NCBI GenBank assembly: GCA_001801365.1
Contig: MGXL01000110.1
Span: 1,506 to 11,900 of the forward strand
Source: Gammaproteobacteria bacterium RBG_16_57_12
Lineage (GTDB): Bacteria > Pseudomonadota > Gammaproteobacteria > RBG-16-57-12
Direction of reading: 5' to 3'
DNA length: 10,395 nucleotides
Both the position numbers and the translations under genes were made by a program. The notes beneath the pieces are model-generated. The model was not told the origin of the DNA. It did no database searches and worked only from the letters and a program-made list of their open reading frames with translations. Position 1 is the first letter of the stretch. Each line of letters starts with the position of its first letter. Shown one piece after another: positions 1 through 8,242 of the stretch.

Positions 1-191
1 AGATGAAAGCTGCTTTCGACGGTGCTGCTGCCCGCGCTCCAGTACTGTTTGAAAAAGATGGGGAAAAAACCGGCCATCACCGTGGTGGTATAAGCGGAGT
101 TGGCCCAATCATAAAGAGACCAAGACAAAATCTGTTTATTGATACGTCTGCTCAAACCGATCTCCCGCACGGTCGGAATATCAACTGCCAT
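1..191 (-). CDS. MFS transporter, UMF1 (Atg22-like) family, N-terminal part only
   Basis: The gene starts at 191 on the minus strand and runs off the left edge after 63 complete codons, so only the N-terminus is seen. The translation begins MAVDIPTVREIGLSRR and continues with ILSWSLYDWANSAYTTTVMA and GFFPIFFKQYW. The W-x-LYDWANSAY-x-T-x-V motif at the first membrane helix is characteristic of the UMF1 / Atg22-like branch of the major facilitator superfamily, an inner-membrane transporter group whose substrates are mostly unknown. The ATG at 191-189 is the only usable start: the next in-frame triplets upstream hold no ATG, GTG or TTG before a TGA. Its ribosome binding site is poor (CAGG directly against the start, GGAACCGG further up). 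It is divergent from the receiver gene at 333, with about 140 bases between the two starts. Family assignment is confident; substrate is not inferable. Confidence 0.85.
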   Translation of the reverse strand, partial: MAVDIPTVREIGLSRRINKQILSWSLYDWANSAYTTTVMAGFFPIFFKQYWSAGSSTVESSFH

Positions 192-332
192 CCTGACGCC
201 GGTTCCAGACGAACTGTTAACTGTAAGTAGTCAATCATCCGTCTCACGCCGTCCGCAATTATCTACCTTGCAAAGCAGGTATTGATGTAACATATTAATT
301 TGTATCGACGTATACATAAACGATATGGAATT
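192..332. promoter_or_regulatory. Divergent intergenic region with candidate promoter elements
   Basis: This 141-base gap separates the minus-strand MFS gene from the plus-strand receiver/cyclase pair, so it should hold promoters for both. It becomes AT-rich from about 251 on. A candidate plus-strand promoter is TTGCAA (268-273) with CATATT (291-296), spacing 17, each matching the sigma-70 consensus at four of six positions. A 5-base inverted repeat, TATCG (303-307) and CGATA (321-325), flanks a GTATAC palindrome just before the receiver start and could be an operator, but it is short enough to be chance. No minus-strand promoter stands out. Confidence 0.3.
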
Positions 333-566
333 ATGAGCACATCACCCCAGTACACACTTTATGTCGAGGATGAACCGGATATTCAGACCATAGCACAGCT
401 GGCACTGGAACAGGTGGGCAATTTTTCGCTCACGACCTGTAGTTCAGGGCAGGAGGCGTTGGACCGGGCCCTAGATCTCCTCCCCCATGTGATCTTCAGG
501 TTTGATCCCATGAACCGGCCCGATCAGATACGGTCAATCTGGCAGAGACATTATGGCCGTCAATGA
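333..566 (+). pseudogene. Response regulator receiver (REC) protein with in-frame internal deletion
   Basis: A 77-residue product. Its first half is a normal receiver start: strand 1 LYVEDEPDIQ with the acidic cluster E12-D13-E14, helix 1, then CSSGQEALDRA leading into strand 3. After LLPHVI (residue 54) it jumps to FRFDPMNRPDQIRSIW, which is the usual final helix of this receiver type (normally read after the conserved Lys-Pro as KPFDPM). The phosphoacceptor Asp, the Thr/Ser switch residue and the conserved Lys are therefore missing; about 45-50 residues are lost compared with a normal receiver of about 120-125. Both ends remain in one frame, so this is an in-frame deletion and not a frameshift. 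It cannot be phosphorylated in the normal way. I chose ATG 333 (GGAA two bases upstream) over a TTG at 300 because the family begins just before the strand-1 motif. Its end overlaps the cyclase gene by 14 bases, which suggests the pair was one phosphorelay operon. It may still be translated as a leader that couples into the cyclase. Confidence 0.75.
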
Positions 567-2187
567 CCCTATCCAGGAAAAATTACGCGAATTACGGGAT
601 ACCTATGCCCGACAGCTCCCGGATCGGCTGAATACCATCTCGGCACTCTGGAGTGAGCTGCAAGACCATTGGGACCTGCAACAGCAAAAGGAGTTACATC
701 GCCTGGTCCACAGCATCGCTGGATCCGGCCTGACCTTCGGTTACAGTAAACTTGGCCAGCACGCCCGCCATATTGAACAGCTTATTCAAGATGCTGGTTC
801 AGAGTCCCTTGTAGATCTTTCCCTGCAAACTCGCCTTGGCAACATGATCAAGGAACTGCGGGGGTATGGTGAAAAGCAGGATGCCATTATGAACAATACC
901 AATGAAGTAGCAACAAACCCTCTCACGGAAAGCTCGCCGGTAGTCTATATCATCGAGGATGATGCTGGGTTGGCCTCGACCCTGCAGATTCCCCTGCAGC
1001 AAAATGGCTACACTGTCGAAATTTTCCCCAGCCTCAGTGCCGCCCAGGATTCCCTATATGACAGAATCCCTAACGTTCTGATGATCGATATTTCCCTGAC
1101 CGAAGGTGAACTGGCGGGCGTGACCTTTGCCAACCAGCTGCAACAGGCGCAGATCATCCCCATTCCGGTCATTTTCACTTCACGCCGCAATGATATTCAC
1201 GCCCGTCTTGAAGCGATACGGGCCGGTGGCGATGCATTTTTATCCAAACCCATAGACGCAAAAATATTGCTGGACACCCTCGACAATCTTACCGCCAGCA
1301 AAAACCGCTCGCCCTACAGAATTCTTATCGTGGACGATGATCAGGATCTGGCCAATCATTATGCCCTGGTGTTAAAAAGCGCCCACATGGAGGCCCATAC
1401 GGTCACCCGACCCCTGGAAATCATAAAGGCCCTGGCAGATATCAACCCCGACCTGATCCTGATGGACATTTATATGCCGGAATGCAGCGGCACGGAACTG
1501 GCCAAGGTAATCCGCCAGGAAGGCGCCTATATCAGTCTGCCGATCGTTTTTCTTTCATCAGAAGAAAATCTTGAAAAGCAGTATGCCGCATTGAAAATTG
1601 GCGGTGATGACTTTCTTACCAAGCCCATACCGGATAATCATCTGATCAACGCCGTGCATGTCCGCGCCCAACGTGCGCGTCAGATCGCCTCGCTGATCAG
1701 CCGTGACAGTCTTACAGGTCTGATCAACCATACCAAGATCAAGGAACAGTTGCAGCAGGACATTTTACGCTCAGCGCGCGACCATAAACCGCTGGTATTC
1801 GCCCTGCTGGACATTGATCATTTCAAGACCATCAACGATAACCATGGTCATTTGATCGGCGACAAGGTCCTTATAGCCCTGTCACGTGTCCTTCAGGCAG
1901 AATTACGCAAAACCGATGTGGTCGGCAGATACGGTGGTGAGGAATTCGCTGTAATATTTTCCGACACCACCGTATCGCGTGCCAGCATCATCATGAACCG
2001 GGTCAGGGAAAAATTTGCCAATACCGTACATCATGCTGATGGCTACACCTTTCATGTCACCTTCAGCGCCGGGCTGTCCTTCTTTCCGAAACACAATGAC
2101 TGTGATAGTTTGATTGCCTCTGCCGACAAGGCAATGTATCGGGCCAAGGAATCCGGGCGCAACAAGGTTATTGAAGCGGAAGCCTGA
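553..2187 (+). CDS. HPt-REC-REC-GGDEF diguanylate cyclase (phosphorelay-controlled)
   Basis: A 544-residue soluble signalling protein that should make c-di-GMP from two GTP. Domains in order: an HPt domain at about 1-110, with phosphorylatable His53 in LVHSIAGSG; REC1 at about 128-248, with acidic E135-D136-D137, phosphoacceptor Asp179, Thr209 and Lys232; REC2 at about 256-375, with D261-D262-D263, Asp305, Ser335 and Lys357; and a GGDEF domain at about 382-544. The GGDEF domain starts with RDSLTGL (384-390), has the metal-binding stretch DIDHFK (420-425), an intact GGEEF active site (461-465) and the product-inhibition I-site R452-x-x-D455 five residues before it. All three phosphorelay modules and the cyclase site look intact. 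No membrane segment or sensor domain is seen, so an external histidine kinase is expected. The start overlaps the end of the deleted receiver gene by 14 bases, with only a weak AGAG upstream, which suggests translational coupling. Not assigned to a named gene. Confidence 0.93.
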   Translation: MAVNDPIQEKLRELRDTYARQLPDRLNTISALWSELQDHWDLQQQKELHRLVHSIAGSGLTFGYSKLGQHARHIEQLIQDAGSESLVDLSLQTRLGNMIKELRGYGEKQDAIMNNTNEVATNPLTESSPVVYIIEDDAGLASTLQIPLQQNGYTVEIFPSLSAAQDSLYDRIPNVLMIDISLTEGELAGVTFANQLQQAQIIPIPVIFTSRRNDIHARLEAIRAGGDAFLSKPIDAKILLDTLDNLTASKNRSPYRILIVDDDQDLANHYALVLKSAHMEAHTVTRPLEIIKALADINPDLILMDIYMPECSGTELAKVIRQEGAYISLPIVFLSSEENLEKQYAALKIGGDDFLTKPIPDNHLINAVHVRAQRARQIASLISRDSLTGLINHTKIKEQLQQDILRSARDHKPLVFALLDIDHFKTINDNHGHLIGDKVLIALSRVLQAELRKTDVVGRYGGEEFAVIFSDTTVSRASIIMNRVREKFANTVHHADGYTFHVTFSAGLSFFPKHNDCDSLIASADKAMYRAKESGRNKVIEAEA

Positions 2188-2293
2188 ACTCACGACATAA
2201 ATGCCCCAACAGAAATCAAATACCTCGGCAGGCTACCCCCGCCATGAGCACGTAACTGATTGGTTGAGATAATTCTATATTGAAGGACATATC

Positions 2294-2782
2294 ATGCTGA
2301 TTAAATATTTTGTCATAGCTGTTGTTATCCTGGGCGGCTCCGCCGCCTTTGCCGGCCAAACAAGCTGGGATGACGGTTCAATGGAGCCGCTGCCAGCCAA
2401 CACAGCGGATATCACAGTGTACCGCGACCCCAATTGCGGCTGCTGCAAAGACTGGATCAGTCATCTTGGAAGACATCACTTCAAGGTAATCGATCTTCCC
2501 AGCGACCAAATGGATGCGATCAAGAAAAAATATGCCGTGCCCAAGGAAGCGGCCTCCTGTCATACCGCCGTCATTGAAGGCTACGTCATTGAAGGCCACG
2601 TGCCCGCTAATGACATCAAACGGCTGCTCAGGATCAAGCCCGCAATCACCGGTCTGAGTGTTCCGGGCATGACGACAGGCACTCCAGGAATGGAGATGGG
2701 AAGCAGAAAAGATCCCTTCAACGTCATCACTTTCGACAGCAACGGCGTGGCGGACATCTTCAACAGCTACCGCGATTACTAA
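2294..2782 (+). CDS. DUF411 family exported metal-binding protein (CopG-like)
   Basis: A 162-residue protein with a clear signal peptide: MLIKYF, a hydrophobic core to about residue 18, and probable cleavage after AFA (20). The mature part is a DUF411 domain. It starts with VYRDPNCGCCKDW, where C48, C50 and C51 sit where thioredoxin-fold proteins keep their redox or metal site. It continues with the second conserved site SCHTAV (C89, H90), the GYVIEGHVPA stretch at 97-106, and the LSVPGM segment. A Met-rich tail segment (M126, M133, M135) after it may help bind Cu(I). Family members are often near copper-resistance genes and are thought to bind copper in the periplasm; that role is inferred from the family. 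A good Shine-Dalgarno AAGGA (2283-2287) lies six bases before the ATG. The next gene begins six bases after the stop, so the two are probably cotranscribed. Confidence 0.9.
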   Translation: MLIKYFVIAVVILGGSAAFAGQTSWDDGSMEPLPANTADITVYRDPNCGCCKDWISHLGRHHFKVIDLPSDQMDAIKKKYAVPKEAASCHTAVIEGYVIEGHVPANDIKRLLRIKPAITGLSVPGMTTGTPGMEMGSRKDPFNVITFDSNGVADIFNSYRDY

Positions 2783-2788
2783 CAGCCA

Positions 2789-3496
2789 ATGCCCGCCCAT
2801 ACTCCTGTCGATATTGCCTATTTCTCCGACGTGCTGTGCGTATGGGCCTACGTTGCCCAGATTCGTGTCGATGAATTGAAAAGGCACTACAACTCGAACA
2901 TCAGTCTGCACTATCACTTTACTCCGATTTTCGGCTGCACCGAAAAACGGATCAGCAATGCCTGGTGCGACAAAGGCGGCTATCAAGGTTACAGCCAGCA
3001 TGTCCGTGAGGTCTGCAGCCGGTTCCCCCATGTCACTGTGCATGAAAGAATATGGCAGGACAATATTCCCGCCAGCTCGGTCGGCTGTCATCACTTTATC
3101 AAGGCCGTGCAATTACTCGAAGATCAAGGGCAGATCCCGGCACAACCCATGGCCGAATACCACGGCAATACCCTTTTTGAAGAAACCGTGTGGCGCCTGC
3201 GTCAGGCCTTTTTCCGGGATATGCTCAACATCGCCGAACTTGGCTGCCATCTCACCATCGCCGGGCAGCTGGGGCTGCCGGTTGCAAGGATTACCGAGTT
3301 GCTGAATAACGGCAGCGCCATGGCGGCCATGTGCTGTGATGAACAACTGGGTGATGGATACAAGGTCGAGGGCAGCCCGACCTATGTACTCAATGAAGGG
3401 CGGCAGAAACTCTATGGCAATGTGGGCTATCGCATCATTGAAGCCAATGTACACGAAATCCTCGAGCGCCCGGAAAATCAGGCCACCTGGTGTTGA
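2789..3496 (+). CDS. DsbA/FrnE-like thioredoxin-fold protein with degenerate active site
   Basis: A 235-residue protein with no signal peptide, so presumably cytoplasmic. The N-terminal strand VDIAYFSDVLCVWAY matches the start of DsbA/FrnE-like and GST-kappa-like proteins (usual form SD-x-x-CPWCY), but the CxxC is C17-V-W-A20, leaving one cysteine. The C-terminal thioredoxin half is present, with the cis-proline loop VEGSPTYVLN (P197) followed by strand and helix. The helical insertion between them (about 65-185) fits the DSBA-like domain (family Pfam DSBA, by recollection). Eight other cysteines occur, including the last residue (TWC) and the pair C182-C183. With a single active-site Cys it is more likely a glutathione-dependent or isomerase-type enzyme than a dithiol oxidase. 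It follows the DUF411 gene by six bases, with a poor ribosome binding site, implying coupled expression. Substrate unknown. Confidence 0.82.
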   Translation: MPAHTPVDIAYFSDVLCVWAYVAQIRVDELKRHYNSNISLHYHFTPIFGCTEKRISNAWCDKGGYQGYSQHVREVCSRFPHVTVHERIWQDNIPASSVGCHHFIKAVQLLEDQGQIPAQPMAEYHGNTLFEETVWRLRQAFFRDMLNIAELGCHLTIAGQLGLPVARITELLNNGSAMAAMCCDEQLGDGYKVEGSPTYVLNEGRQKLYGNVGYRIIEANVHEILERPENQATWC

Positions 3497-3511
3497 CTAT
3501 AGCTCTCAGCC

Positions 3512-4219
3512 ATGAAATTTTCGTTTACTGCCATCGGTATCATCCATTCCTGCTACAAGGAGAAATTCGCCGTTCCCCGTCAGCCGGGGCTGGTGATGGA
3601 TGACCAGACTGTTCTGGAATTATTGCCGCCCTACAACCGCGTGGAGGCTCTGCATGACATCGAAGGATATTCGCATCTGTGGATCGTGTTCGTCTTCCAT
3701 GCCAATGCGCAGGATGGCTGGAAGCCGACTGTCCGTCCGCCGCGCCTCGGCGGTAATCGGCGCACCGGTGTCTTCGCCTCGCGATCGCCCTTTCGCCCCA
3801 ATCCGATCGGACTGTCGCTGGTCGAGCTGAGCCATATCGGTCAGGAAAACGGCAAGATCCTGTTGCACCTGAAAGGGGCCGATCTACTCGATGGCACACC
3901 GGTGCTCGATATCAAACCCTATCTGCCCTATGCCGAGGCGCTGCCTCAGGCGCGTGGCGGCTTTGCGGCGCAGGCCCCCGGCAGTGATCGCGAGGTGATC
4001 TTTACCCATGAGGCCGATACCGCCTGCCGGGTCAGGGAACAGGCCGGCAGGACTGATCTAAGGCGCTTTATCATACAACTGCTGCAACAGGATCCGCGCC
4101 CGGCCTATGCGTCAGAAGACGCCAACCGGATCTACGGCGCAAGGCTATTTGATTTTGACCTGAAGTGGACCATCACCGCTGACAGGATATCGGTCATCGC
4201 TCTGGAGCCCGTCCGATAA
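3512..4219 (+). CDS. trmO: tRNA (N6-threonylcarbamoyladenosine(37)-N6)-methyltransferase TrmO
   Basis: A 235-residue protein of the TsaA/YaeB/VirR family, the same length as E. coli TrmO. It uses S-adenosylmethionine to methylate N6 of t6A37 in tRNA-Thr reading ACY codons, giving m6t6A and improving decoding. Motifs seen: the N-terminal strand FTAIGIIHSCYKEKFAVPRQ, the SHLWIVFVFH segment (54-63), RPPRLGGN (75-82), the hallmark RTGVFASRSPFRPNPIGLS (84-102), and LLDGTPVLDIKPYLPY (125-140). The C-terminal part has DPRPAY (194-199) and the closing YGARLFDFDLKW. All family motifs are intact. It starts 15 bases after the DsbA-like gene and is the last gene of the plus-strand run. Its TAA is three bases from the purL stop codon on the other strand. 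Older annotations call it tsaA or yaeB. Confidence 0.94.
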   Translation: MKFSFTAIGIIHSCYKEKFAVPRQPGLVMDDQTVLELLPPYNRVEALHDIEGYSHLWIVFVFHANAQDGWKPTVRPPRLGGNRRTGVFASRSPFRPNPIGLSLVELSHIGQENGKILLHLKGADLLDGTPVLDIKPYLPYAEALPQARGGFAAQAPGSDREVIFTHEADTACRVREQAGRTDLRRFIIQLLQQDPRPAYASEDANRIYGARLFDFDLKWTITADRISVIALEPVR

Positions 4220-4222
4220 GGA

Positions 4223-7200
4223 TCAGCCGACCCACTTGCGCGCATTGCGGAACATGCGCAGCCAGGGCGCATCCTCGGCCCAGGTTTCCGGATGCCAGGA
4301 GTGTTGCACGGTTCGGAACACCCGTTCCGGATGCGGCATCATGATGGTAAAACGGCCATCGGTGGTGGTGAGTCCGGCGATGCCCTGCGGGGAACCGTTG
4401 GGGTTGGCCGGGTAGCATAAGGTCGCCCGTCCATGATTATCGATATAACGGACCCCGGCCAGTCCGGCCTGCAGGGCGTCCTCGGCGCGGGTTCCGGGGC
4501 GGAACTCGGCGCGGCCTTCACCGTGCGCCACGGCGATCGGTAATTGCGAGCCCGCCATGCCTTGCAGGAACAATGACGGAGATTGCAGTACTTCAACCAT
4601 CACCAGGCGCGCCTCGAACTGCTCGGATTCATTACGCACAAAGCGCGGCCACAGGCTGGCGCCGGGGATCAAGGCGTGCAGATTGGACATCATCTGGCAG
4701 CCGTTGCAGATGCCCAGGCCAAAACTGTCATCGCGCCGGAAAAAGGCGGTGAACTCGTCGCGCGCCCGGCTGTTATACAGGATGGATTTGGCCCAGCCCT
4801 CACCGGCGCCCAGCACATCGCCGTAGGAAAATCCGCCGCAGGCCGCCAGTCCCTTGAAATCCGCCAGACTAACCCGGCCGGCGATGATATCGGTCATATG
4901 CACATCGACGGCGGCAAAACCGGCCCGGTCGAAGGCGGCGGCCATCTCGATCTGGCCATTGACGCCCTGCTCACGCAGGATCGCGATGCGCGGCCGGATG
5001 CCGGTATGGATGTACGGGGCCGCCACGTTGTCAGCGCAATCAAAGCTCGGGCGGGCGCTCAGGCCCGGATCGCTGCGGTCCAGCAGACGATCGTACTCCT
5101 GCTGCGCGCAGGCGGGGTTGTCGCGCAGGGACTGCATGCGCCAGGTGGTCTCCGACCAGGCCCGGTGCAGGTCCACCCGATCCTCTGAAAAAATGGCCTG
5201 ATGCCGGTAAACGAAATTGACGCGATCGTCCTCGTTCGGCTTGCCGATGACAAAACTGTGCCTGCCCAGCCCTGCGCTGTGCAGCACCTCCAACACCTCA
5301 TCGGTATCGCAATGGCGCACCTGGAGCACCGCCCCCAGTTCTTCGTTGAACAGAATGCTCAGCGGCTCCTCACCCAGCCCATCCAGTTGCACCGTCACGC
5401 CCGTGTGCCCGGCGAAGGCCATTTCACACAGCGTGACGAACAACCCGCCGTCGGAACGGTCGTGATAGGCCAGCAGCAAGCGCTCGGCATTCAGCGTCTG
5501 GATCGCGGCGAAGAAGGCCTTGAGAATCTGCGCGTCATCCAGATCCGGCGCATGCTGGCCAAGCTGCTGATAGACCTGCGCCAGGGCGGAAGCACCAATG
5601 CGGTTGGCGCCCTTGCCCAGATCGATGAGGATCAGGTCCGTCTCGCCCTGATCGGCGCGCAATTGCGGCGTGAGGGTATGACGCACATCCGCAACCGGGG
5701 CAAAGGCGCTCACGATCAACGACAGCGGCGCCGTCATCACCCGGGCCTTTCCCGCCTGCTCCCAGACCGTCTTCATGGACATGGAATCCTTGCCCACCGG
5801 AATGGTGATCCCCAGGGCCGGACACAGCTCCATACCCACCGCCTTGACCGCTTCATACAGGCCGGCATCATCGCCCTCATGTCCTGCGGCGGCCATCCAG
5901 TTGGCGGAGAGCTTGATATCGCTGATGTGTCCGATGCGCGCCGCGGCGATGTTGGTCAGCGCCTCGCCCACCGCCAGGCGCGCCGAGGCCGCCGGGTGCA
6001 GGATGGCGACCGGGGTGCGTTCACCCATGGCCATGGCCTCGCCGGCATGGCTGTCATAACTGCTGGCGGTGACCGCCACATCGGCCACCGGCACCTGCCA
6101 GGGCCCGACCATCTGATCACGCGCCACCAGCCCGGTAACGCTGCGGTCGCCGATAGTGATCAGAAAGGTCTTGTCGGCCACGGCCGGCAAACGCAGCACC
6201 CGATAGGCCGCCTCGCATAGATCAATACCGCGGGTATCGAAGGCGGGCTTGTGGAAGAGATGATGGCGGGCCTCGCGCAACATCTTGGGCGGCTTGCCCA
6301 GCAGGACCTCCAGCGGCACATCGATGGGCGTATTGTCGAAATAGCCGTCGCCCAGGATCAGTTGCCGTTCTTCGCTCGCCTCGCCGATGACGGCATAGGG
6401 ACAGCGCTCCCGTTCGCAGAGGGCCTGAAAATCGGCCAGGCGCTCCGTGCTGACGGCCAGCACATAGCGCTCCTGGGATTCGTTGCACCAGATCTCCAGG
6501 GGCGACATGCCGGGCTCGTCGCTGGGTATGGCGCGCAGTTCGAAGCGCGCGCCGCGGCCGCTGTCGTTCACCAGCTCCGGCATGGCATTGGACAGGCCGC
6601 CGGCGCCGACATCATGGATGGAAATGATGGGGTTCTGCGCGCCCTGCTGCCAGCACTGATCGATCACCTCCTGACAGCGGCGCTGCATTTCGGGATTGCT
6701 GCGCTGCACTGAGGCGAAATCCAGATTCTCCTGGCTGGCGCCGCTGGCTACCGACGAGGCCGCGCCGCCGCCCAGCCCGATGAGCATGGCCGGTCCGCCC
6801 AACACCACCAGTTGCGCGCCCGGAGGGATGTCATTCTTCTGTACATGATCGGGGCGGATATTGCCCAGGCCGCCGGCCAGCATGATGGGCTTGTGATAGC
6901 CGCGCAACTCATCACCCTGCGGCCCTGGCACCTGCTGCTCATAGGTGCGGAAATAGCCGCACAGGTTGGGCCGGCCGAATTCGTTGTTATAGGACGCCGC
7001 GCCGATCGGCCCTTCCAGCATGATCTCCAGCGCCGGGACGATGCGCCCGGGCTTGCCGAAATCGGTTTCCCAGGGCTGCCCGCCGCCGGGGAGGCGCAGA
7101 TTGGAAACAGTGAAGCCCGTGAGGCCCGCCTTGGGACGGGCGCCGCGTCCGGTCGCGCCCTCATCACGTATCTCGCCGCCGGAACCGGTGGCCGCGCCGG

Positions 7201-8122
7201 GATGCGGGGAGATGGCGGTGGGATGGTTGTGCGTCTCCACCTTCATCAGGATATGGACATCTTCCTCATGGTAACGATAGCGCTTGCTGTCCGGCTCCGG
7301 AAAGAACCGGCCGGCGCGCGAGCCTCTGATCACCGCGGCATTGTCTTTATAGGCCGACAGGATGTTGGCGGGGTGCTGCTGGTAGGTGTTGCGGACCATG
7401 GCAAACAGGGATTTGGCCTGCGGCCTGCCGTCGATGCGCCAGTCGGCGTTGAAAATCTTGTGGCGGCAATGTTCCGAGTTGGCCTGCGCGAACATCATCA
7501 GTTCGACATCGGAAGGATTGCGTTGCAGTGCGGTGAAATTCTCCACCAGATAGTCGATCTCATCGCCGCTCAGCGCCAGACCCAGCTCACGGTTGGCAAG
7601 CACCAGGGCATCACGGCCCCCGCCGAGAATATCGACCGTGGACAGCGAGCGGGGCGCGGCCTGGGCGAACAGACCTTCCGCTTCCTCCAGGCTCTCCAGC
7701 ACCACCTCGGTCATGCGATCATGCAACGCCTGTTTGATCTCGAAGAGCTGATGATCGGACAGCACCACAGCATCGCGGGTCCACACCTGATAGGCAATGC
7801 CGCGCTCGATGCGCCGGATGATCTTCAGGCCGCAATTGTGGGCAATGTCGGTCGCCTTGCTGGACCAGGGCGAGATGGTGCCAAAGCGCGGCACCACCAG
7901 CAGCCATTTCCCCCCGGAATTCCGGGCTTCATGGGAAGGACCATAACTCAACACCTGGCCGAGCAATTCCTGTTCCTGGTCGTCCATGCGCCGTTCGCAG
8001 TCCACAAAGTGCAGGAATTCGGCCGTGATCCGGTCTATAACCGGAACCCGCTGGCGGACCGTGTTGAGCAGCTTGTCGAGACGGAAGGCGGAAAGGGCCG
8101 TGGTGCCGTGCAGCAGTATCAT
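4223..8122 (-). CDS. purL: Phosphoribosylformylglycinamidine synthase, single-chain PurL
   Basis: A 1,299-residue enzyme (E. coli PurL is 1,295) for the fourth step of purine synthesis: FGAR + ATP + glutamine to FGAM. Order: a PurS-like N-terminal domain (about 1-150); a linker; a first AIR-synthase-like half with [15 protein letters not shown] (211-225), [19 protein letters not shown] (295-313) and the [12 protein letters not shown] loop; a second, degenerate half with [11 protein letters not shown] (775-785); and a class I glutamine amidotransferase domain from about 1,042. That last domain carries the nucleophile Cys1139 in GLGICNGCQ and the His1264/Glu1266 pair in [10 protein letters not shown], four positions beyond the E. 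coli residues, matching the four-residue length difference. No lesion is visible. The start ATG 8122 is preceded by AAAGAGAA at suitable distance. No clear purine-repressor operator is visible in the upstream 120 bases. The single-chain form fits beta- or gammaproteobacteria. Confidence 0.98.
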   Translation of the reverse strand: MILLHGTTALSAFRLDKLLNTVRQRVPVIDRITAEFLHFVDCERRMDDQEQELLGQVLSYGPSHEARNSGGKWLLVVPRFGTISPWSSKATDIAHNCGLKIIRRIERGIAYQVWTRDAVVLSDHQLFEIKQALHDRMTEVVLESLEEAEGLFAQAAPRSLSTVDILGGGRDALVLANRELGLALSGDEIDYLVENFTALQRNPSDVELMMFAQANSEHCRHKIFNADWRIDGRPQAKSLFAMVRNTYQQHPANILSAYKDNAAVIRGSRAGRFFPEPDSKRYRYHEEDVHILMKVETHNHPTAISPHPGAATGSGGEIRDEGATGRGARPKAGLTGFTVSNLRLPGGGQPWETDFGKPGRIVPALEIMLEGPIGAASYNNEFGRPNLCGYFRTYEQQVPGPQGDELRGYHKPIMLAGGLGNIRPDHVQKNDIPPGAQLVVLGGPAMLIGLGGGAASSVASGASQENLDFASVQRSNPEMQRRCQEVIDQCWQQGAQNPIISIHDVGAGGLSNAMPELVNDSGRGARFELRAIPSDEPGMSPLEIWCNESQERYVLAVSTERLADFQALCERERCPYAVIGEASEERQLILGDGYFDNTPIDVPLEVLLGKPPKMLREARHHLFHKPAFDTRGIDLCEAAYRVLRLPAVADKTFLITIGDRSVTGLVARDQMVGPWQVPVADVAVTASSYDSHAGEAMAMGERTPVAILHPAASARLAVGEALTNIAAARIGHISDIKLSANWMAAAGHEGDDAGLYEAVKAVGMELCPALGITIPVGKDSMSMKTVWEQAGKARVMTAPLSLIVSAFAPVADVRHTLTPQLRADQGETDLILIDLGKGANRIGASALAQVYQQLGQHAPDLDDAQILKAFFAAIQTLNAERLLLAYHDRSDGGLFVTLCEMAFAGHTGVTVQLDGLGEEPLSILFNEELGAVLQVRHCDTDEVLEVLHSAGLGRHSFVIGKPNEDDRVNFVYRHQAIFSEDRVDLHRAWSETTWRMQSLRDNPACAQQEYDRLLDRSDPGLSARPSFDCADNVAAPYIHTGIRPRIAILREQGVNGQIEMAAAFDRAGFAAVDVHMTDIIAGRVSLADFKGLAACGGFSYGDVLGAGEGWAKSILYNSRARDEFTAFFRRDDSFGLGICNGCQMMSNLHALIPGASLWPRFVRNESEQFEARLVMVEVLQSPSLFLQGMAGSQLPIAVAHGEGRAEFRPGTRAEDALQAGLAGVRYIDNHGRATLCYPANPNGSPQGIAGLTTTDGRFTIMMPHPERVFRTVQHSWHPETWAEDAPWLRMFRNARKWVG

Positions 8123-8206
8123 GGCATTCTCTTTTTCGGGCGGTTGGGAGGCCCTATGATACTTGAAATGGCCGGTATGGACTACTTAGTCATGCAGGCC
8201 ACTATA

Positions 8207-8235
8207 GGGAGGAGCGGCACTCCTGCAGCCCTCCC
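8207..8235 (-). other. Competing inverted repeats between the PilZ-like gene and purL
   Basis: The 120-base gap holds overlapping inverted repeats just after the stop of the upstream gene. GGGAGG (8207-8212) can pair with CCTCCC (8230-8235), or AGGAG (8210-8214) with CTCCT (8220-8224) around a five-base loop. A third option pairs TGCAGG (8193-8198) with CCTGCA (8222-8227). The pairings exclude each other. There is no T-run after the stem on the minus strand, so this is a weak terminator candidate at best; it might also act in the purL leader. A TATCAT hexamer at 8162-8157 on the minus strand is a possible -10 for purL, but no good -35 accompanies it. Confidence 0.3.
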
Positions 8236-8242
8236 CGGCGGG

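Noticed and set aside
3..230. 75-codon plus-strand open frame at the left edge
   Set aside because: The opposite strand encodes the start of a UMF1-type transporter with a clear family motif, so the plus-strand frame is a shadow.
2224..2246. Terminator after the cyclase gene (CTCGGC ... GCC-AT-GAG)
   Set aside because: The stem is broken by two unpaired bases, short, and not followed by a T-run.
2253..2281. Promoter for the DUF411 gene with TATATT as -10
   Set aside because: It would start transcription at about 2288, removing the good AAGGA ribosome binding site at 2283-2287, and has no -35 box; the gene may be read from upstream.
2378..3112. 244-codon minus-strand open frame
   Set aside because: Antisense to the DUF411 gene and the start of the DsbA-like gene, both of which show family motifs on the plus strand.
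5201..6220. 339-codon plus-strand open frame
   Set aside because: It lies wholly antisense to purL, whose conserved motifs are unmistakable; it arises from GC-rich codon use and its product is repetitive in Arg, His and Gln with no recognisable domain.
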